Shown in pieces: positions 5,828-8,782 of a stretch of DNA of 8,782 nucleotides. The notes beneath the pieces were generated by a model. The model ran no database searches and was not told the DNA's origin. It was given only the letters and a program-made list of their open reading frames with translations. The position numbers and the translations under genes were made by a program. How positions within the stretch are numbered: the first letter of the stretch is position 1; every line of letters begins with the position of its first letter. Origin of the DNA: Candidatus Wolframiiraptor sp. (lineage in GTDB: Archaea > Thermoproteota > Nitrososphaeria_A > Caldarchaeales > Wolframiiraptoraceae); the NCBI GenBank assembly GCA_003660635.1, contig QMUP01000026.1, forward strand, positions 1-8,782. Reading direction: 5' to 3'.

Positions 5828-6901
5828 AAGGTTGTGATTAAGAATTTGACTAAGCGCTTCGGCAAAACCGTTGCAGTTAACAGGCTGAACCTCGAAATCA
5901 AGCCCGGTGAGTTCATCTGTCTGCTAGGTCCATCTGGCTGCGGTAAGACCACGACGCTTCGGTGTATCGCGGGCCTGGAGAGGCAGGATGAGGGGGACAT
6001 ATACATAGATGATGCACTGGTAAACGATCTCTCTCCAGCCGAACGAGATGTAGCCATGGTCTTCCAGTTCCCGGTCGTATACCCCGCGACCACGGTTAAG
6101 GATAACCTCGCGTTCCCGCTTAAACAGCGCGGATATTCTCGTGACGAGATAGAGAAGAGGGTTAAGGAGGTTGCGAAGATGCTGAGAATAGAGCACATCC
6201 TAGATGCGATAGCAACCAATCTCAACATCGGCGAGAAACAGAGGGTTGCGCTTGGGCGGGCGTTCGTCAGACATCCCAAGGTTCTCCTGCTCGACGAGGC
6301 GCTCACGAATCTCGACACGGAGATGAAGCTCTCGATGATCGCCGAGTTGAAGAAGCTCCACGAGGAACTCAATCAAACAATAGTCTACGTCACCCACGAT
6401 CAATCCGAGGCCATGATGATGGCGGACAAGATAGCCGTGATGAACTTAGGCGTCCTACAGCAATACGATACGCCTGAAAACCTATACAACTCGCCCAAGA
6501 ATCTTTTCGTCGCCGGATTCATCGGAAGCCCTCCCATGAACTTCATGAACGTAATCTATGATTCGGAGAAAGCCCTGCTCAAAGCCGATAAATTCTTCCT
6601 AGACGTCTCCAAATACCGCGATATAATCGAGAAGGGAGCGACCTCAGATGAGCTGATCCTGGGATTCAGGCCCGAATACGTCTCGATCCATAGGACATGT
6701 CCGCGAGAAGATCATCTGAAGGGCAAGGTAGAGATCGTGGAATTCCTCGAAGACAAGTTCTCCATGGATATAAGGGTTGGAGACCAAGTCATCAAAGCCA
6801 TAGTCCCCGAACTCTCAGGCATCGACGTTGGCGACGAGGTCTGCGTAGAACTTAAAAGGTTTCATCTCTTTGATGGAAAGTCAGAAAAGGCCATAATGTA
6901 G
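5819..6901 (+). CDS. MalK-like ABC transporter ATPase with degenerate signature motif
   Basis: A 360-residue ATPase subunit of a CUT1-type (sugar/polyol) importer, working at the inner face of the membrane. Walker A GPSGCGKT (37-44), Q-loop Gln83 in VFQF, Walker B VLLLDE (155-160, Asp159/Glu160), D-loop ALTNLD (161-166) and switch His193 in VTHDQSEA are intact. The signature that should read LSGGQ/E is LNIGE (135-139): Ser and the first Gly are replaced by Asn and Ile, while the following KQRVALGRA is normal, so this is not a frameshift. Walker B is followed by Ala rather than Pro. The C-terminal third (about 235-360) is the MalK-type OB/TOBE region, with LGFRPEYVSI at 281-290. Its own ATP site can work only with a partner's signature, which the next gene supplies. 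The start is ATG 5819 after GGGGAG. The substrate is unknown. Confidence 0.95.
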   Translation: MTSKVVIKNLTKRFGKTVAVNRLNLEIKPGEFICLLGPSGCGKTTTLRCIAGLERQDEGDIYIDDALVNDLSPAERDVAMVFQFPVVYPATTVKDNLAFPLKQRGYSRDEIEKRVKEVAKMLRIEHILDAIATNLNIGEKQRVALGRAFVRHPKVLLLDEALTNLDTEMKLSMIAELKKLHEELNQTIVYVTHDQSEAMMMADKIAVMNLGVLQQYDTPENLYNSPKNLFVAGFIGSPPMNFMNVIYDSEKALLKADKFFLDVSKYRDIIEKGATSDELILGFRPEYVSIHRTCPREDHLKGKVEIVEFLEDKFSMDIRVGDQVIKAIVPELSGIDVGDEVCVELKRFHLFDGKSEKAIM

Positions 6902-6904
6902 GTG
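6901..6904 (+). promoter_or_regulatory. Shine-Dalgarno of the second ABC gene overlapping the preceding stop
   Basis: GGTG begins on the last base of the TAG stop of the first ATPase gene and lies 6 nt before the ATG at 6911, implying coupled translation of the two subunits. Confidence 0.5.
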
Positions 6905-6910
6905 TAGAGC

Positions 6911-7999
6911 ATGCCCGAAGTTTACCTCGAAAATGTTACCAAACGATATGGAAGACACGTCGCCGTCAAAAACCTAACTCTAAAAATAAACGATAAGGAG
7001 TTCTTTAGCCTCTTAGGACCCCCTGGCTCAGGTAAGAGCACAATCCTCCGGCTGATAGCGGGCTTAGAAACCCCAGATGAAGGGAATATCTACATCGACG
7101 GAAGGCTTGTGAATAATGTTCCACCTCTGGAAAGGGATGTCGCGATGATGTTTGAGACCCTCGCTCTATATCCTCATATGACGGTCTACGAGAACCTCGC
7201 GTTCCCACTTAGAAAGCTGAATCTCAGCGAGGAGGAGATAAGAGATAGAATAAAGGAAACTGCGGAGCTGCTTAGAATAGATCACCTCTTAGATAGGAGG
7301 CCGGCCCAGCTCAGCGGCGGAGAGAGGCAGAGAGTCGCGCTCGGAAGGGCTCTGGTAAAACGATCAAAAATCCTGCTACTAGATGAGCCGCTTGGACACC
7401 TAGACGCCAAACTGAGGGTATATGCGAGGGTCGAGATTAAGAAGATCCAGAGGAGACTCGAGCAAACGGCAATTATGTCAACGTTCAGCATAACCGACGC
7501 AGCGACGATTTCTGATAGGATGGGGTTAATGAGCCGGGGAGAGCTCCTCCAAGTAGATGAACCACAAGTCTTCTTCGAGAAGCCGAGAAACCTTTTCGTA
7601 GCAAGATATGTCAGCTCCCTCCCCCTAAACGTAATTCCCTGCATCCTAGAGGATCGCGGAGGCAAACTGTTGTTAACCTCTCAGGGATTCGAGCTAGATG
7701 TCAGCAGGCTCTCTGCAATATTGGCTGAAAGAGTTGGCGAAAAGCTCATACTTGGAATTAGGCCCTCGGTCGTGGAGGTTAGAAATGCGCCGCCCGGGAT
7801 AGAGGCTGTAGTAGACGCTATTGAGCCGATGGGTTCAGAAAACATTCTAAAGATTAATGCCGGGGGTATTGGGATGTTCGTTAAGGTTTCGGCAATTCAT
7901 AGATATAAGAGCGGAGACAAAATCTGGATACAACCGATGCTAGATAAGATATACATCTTTGATGAACGAGAGGAGGCAATTTATCCCTACTCGATTTAA
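6911..7999 (+). CDS. MalK-like ABC transporter ATPase lacking Q-loop Gln and switch His
   Basis: A 362-residue partner of the preceding ATPase, 9 bp downstream and clearly a paralogue aligning end to end. Walker A GPPGSGKS (36-43), canonical signature LSGGERQR (134-141), Walker B ILLLDEP (154-160, Asp158/Glu159) and D-loop LGHLD are present. Two positions are lost: the Q-loop residue is Glu82 (MFETLALYP instead of FQ), and the switch segment reads MSTFSITDAATI where the partner has YVTHDQSEAMMM, so His is replaced by Phe192 and the next Asp by Ser193. The C-terminal OB/TOBE regulatory region runs from about 235, with LGIRPSVVEV at 281-290. Its signature should complete the intact ATP site of the first subunit, while its own site faces the first subunit's degenerate signature. 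No permease or binding-protein gene follows; the next gene is convergent. Confidence 0.95.
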   Translation: MPEVYLENVTKRYGRHVAVKNLTLKINDKEFFSLLGPPGSGKSTILRLIAGLETPDEGNIYIDGRLVNNVPPLERDVAMMFETLALYPHMTVYENLAFPLRKLNLSEEEIRDRIKETAELLRIDHLLDRRPAQLSGGERQRVALGRALVKRSKILLLDEPLGHLDAKLRVYARVEIKKIQRRLEQTAIMSTFSITDAATISDRMGLMSRGELLQVDEPQVFFEKPRNLFVARYVSSLPLNVIPCILEDRGGKLLLTSQGFELDVSRLSAILAERVGEKLILGIRPSVVEVRNAPPGIEAVVDAIEPMGSENILKINAGGIGMFVKVSAIHRYKSGDKIWIQPMLDKIYIFDEREEAIYPYSI

Positions 8000-8006
8000 A
8001 TATCCA

Positions 8007-8020
8007 CAAAAATATTTTTG
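8007..8020. terminator. Palindromic bidirectional T-run terminator
   Basis: CAAAAATATTTTTG is a perfect 14-bp palindrome between two convergent genes, 8 bp after the ABC stop and 14 bp from the oxidoreductase stop. It offers a five-T run on each strand, suited to ending both transcripts. Confidence 0.6.
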
Positions 8021-8034
8021 AAAAAATTGAGAAT

Positions 8035-8782
8035 TTACTTGGGCTTTACAGGTTTTCCGAGTTTAGCCGATTCATAGCTTGCCAGCGTTATCGCTACTCC
8101 CTGCCTGCCATCAAATCCGGTTGCAACAGGTTCTTTGCCCTGTGTTATGCATTCTATGAAGCTCTTTACCATCTCCAGATCAGGATCGCATCCATAGTAA
8201 TGCCAAGTCAATTTATCATTTGGCGATTCCATCCCTATGTAGTATATGTTTTGTCTGAATGCATCGAGTAGGATGACTCCCTCGGTTCCGAGAACCTCTA
8301 GGGTGACGTCGCCCCACGTGTAGAGGCCGGAGGCATATGACCAGCTGCCGTCGATGTGGCCAATTGCGCCGTTCTCCATCCGTATAGTCGTGAGGAAGTT
8401 GTCCTCCACCTTAATCTTCGGGTTCACGTTCCTACCAATCTCCGTGTAGACTTCAATTGCCTCGCTCTTCGTATACCATCTGATGAGATCTGCTAGATGG
8501 ACTGTGTGATCCATGACCGCGCCTCCTCCGGAGAGTTCTGGCTGGGTGAACCAGTCGCGTAGCAGGGGGAGAGATGAATTCAACTTATTCGTGCCTACTA
8601 ACGCCAGAACCTTTCCTATTGCGCCGTCCTCGATTAGGTTCTTGACTAATATCGATGTGGAATGGTATCTCATCACGAAGCATGTCTGGAATTTAACACC
8701 CGCCTTTTCAGCCCTCTTAACCATGTCATCGGCCTGCTCAACCGTCACCGCGATAGGCTTCTCACAGAGAATATGTTTTCCG
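8035..8782 (-). CDS. Gfo/Idh/MocA-family oxidoreductase (N-terminus cut by window edge)
   Basis: The frame is open leftward from the right edge to a TAA at 8035-8037, giving 248 visible residues. Although a GTG occurs at 8748, the sequence before it reads GKHILCEKPIA, the family's EKP motif with the active-site Lys, so the real start lies beyond the window and roughly 90-100 residues with the NAD(P)-binding GxGxxG are missing. Further in come FVMRYH, the alpha/beta domain entry, and WFTQPELSGGGAVMDHTVHLADLIRW with the catalytic DxxxH pattern (Asp91 and His95 of the visible part). GKEPVATGFDGRQGVAITLASYESAKLGKPV is the usual C-terminal helix, read here as family pattern. Such enzymes oxidise sugars, inositols or their derivatives with NAD(P). 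Placement beside sugar-type ABC ATPases hints at carbohydrate or polyol use, but the genes are convergent, so this is weak. The substrate cannot be assigned. Confidence 0.93.
   Translation of the reverse strand, partial: GKHILCEKPIAVTVEQADDMVKRAEKAGVKFQTCFVMRYHSTSILVKNLIEDGAIGKVLALVGTNKLNSSLPLLRDWFTQPELSGGGAVMDHTVHLADLIRWYTKSEAIEVYTEIGRNVNPKIKVEDNFLTTIRMENGAIGHIDGSWSYASGLYTWGDVTLEVLGTEGVILLDAFRQNIYYIGMESPNDKLTWHYYGCDPDLEMVKSFIECITQGKEPVATGFDGRQGVAITLASYESAKLGKPVKPK

Noticed and set aside
6221..6250. Frameshift or sequencing error explaining LNIGE in the first ABC ATPase
   Set aside because: The residues on both sides (helical segment before, KQRVALGRA after) remain in the correct frame and register, so the change is by substitution.
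5283..6372. Minus-strand open frames opposite the EthD-like gene and the first ABC gene
   Set aside because: They are compositional shadows; for example one begins as poly-Phe/Ala that is just the complement of the Lys-rich tail.
8738..8748. GTG at 8748 as the start of the oxidoreductase
   Set aside because: The frame continues upstream to the window edge with GKHILCEKPIA, the conserved EKP region of the family, so the gene is simply truncated by the window.

Overview
The window looks archaeal. It carries a geranylgeranyl-reductase-type flavoprotein (archaeal lipid chemistry), a two-ring Cdc48/VAT AAA+ ATPase, archaeal TATA boxes about 25-30 bp upstream of starts that often have no Shine-Dalgarno site, several GTG/TTG starts, and heavy use of AGG/AGA and ATA codons. 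This fits a thermophilic member of the Thermoproteota/Bathyarchaeia/Korarchaeia range, but I cannot fix the lineage from sequence alone. No tRNA, rRNA, CRISPR array, insertion sequence or integrase is visible.

Layout. 1-915/927 (minus) is the N-terminal 305 or so residues of the reductase, cut by the window's left edge. A short divergent promoter separates it from a rightward set: acylphosphatase (1005-1283), an ECF-transporter S component (1352/1355-2074) and Cdc48 (2167-4341). The last two each have their own TATA box. Cdc48 runs tail to tail, with 6 bp between stop codons, into a leftward DUF72/YecE-type TIM-barrel gene (4348-5115). A second divergent promoter leads right to an EthD-like small protein with a 47-residue Lys/Arg-rich, H1-like tail (5206-5658). 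After a 160-bp regulatory gap come two MalK-like ABC ATPases as a tight pair (5819-6901 and 6911-7999). They meet a leftward Gfo/Idh/MocA sugar/polyol dehydrogenase (8035 to beyond 8782) across a palindromic, probably bidirectional terminator.

Functional reading. The left half is housekeeping: lipid saturation, acyl-phosphate hydrolysis, vitamin-type uptake and protein unfolding. The right edge looks like sugar or polyol handling, with ATPase subunits for a CUT1-like importer beside a Gfo/Idh/MocA dehydrogenase. No binding protein or permease gene is visible.

Most worth a second look: (1) the two ABC ATPases have lost complementary motifs, predicting a heterodimer with one intact and one dead ATP site; (2) the EthD-like protein with a polycationic tail; (3) an inverted repeat around the start of the first ABC gene, with the Shine-Dalgarno in its centre and the ATG as a 3-nt bulge; (4) an ATPase-only operon. 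Most of the rest is ordinary conserved archaeal content.
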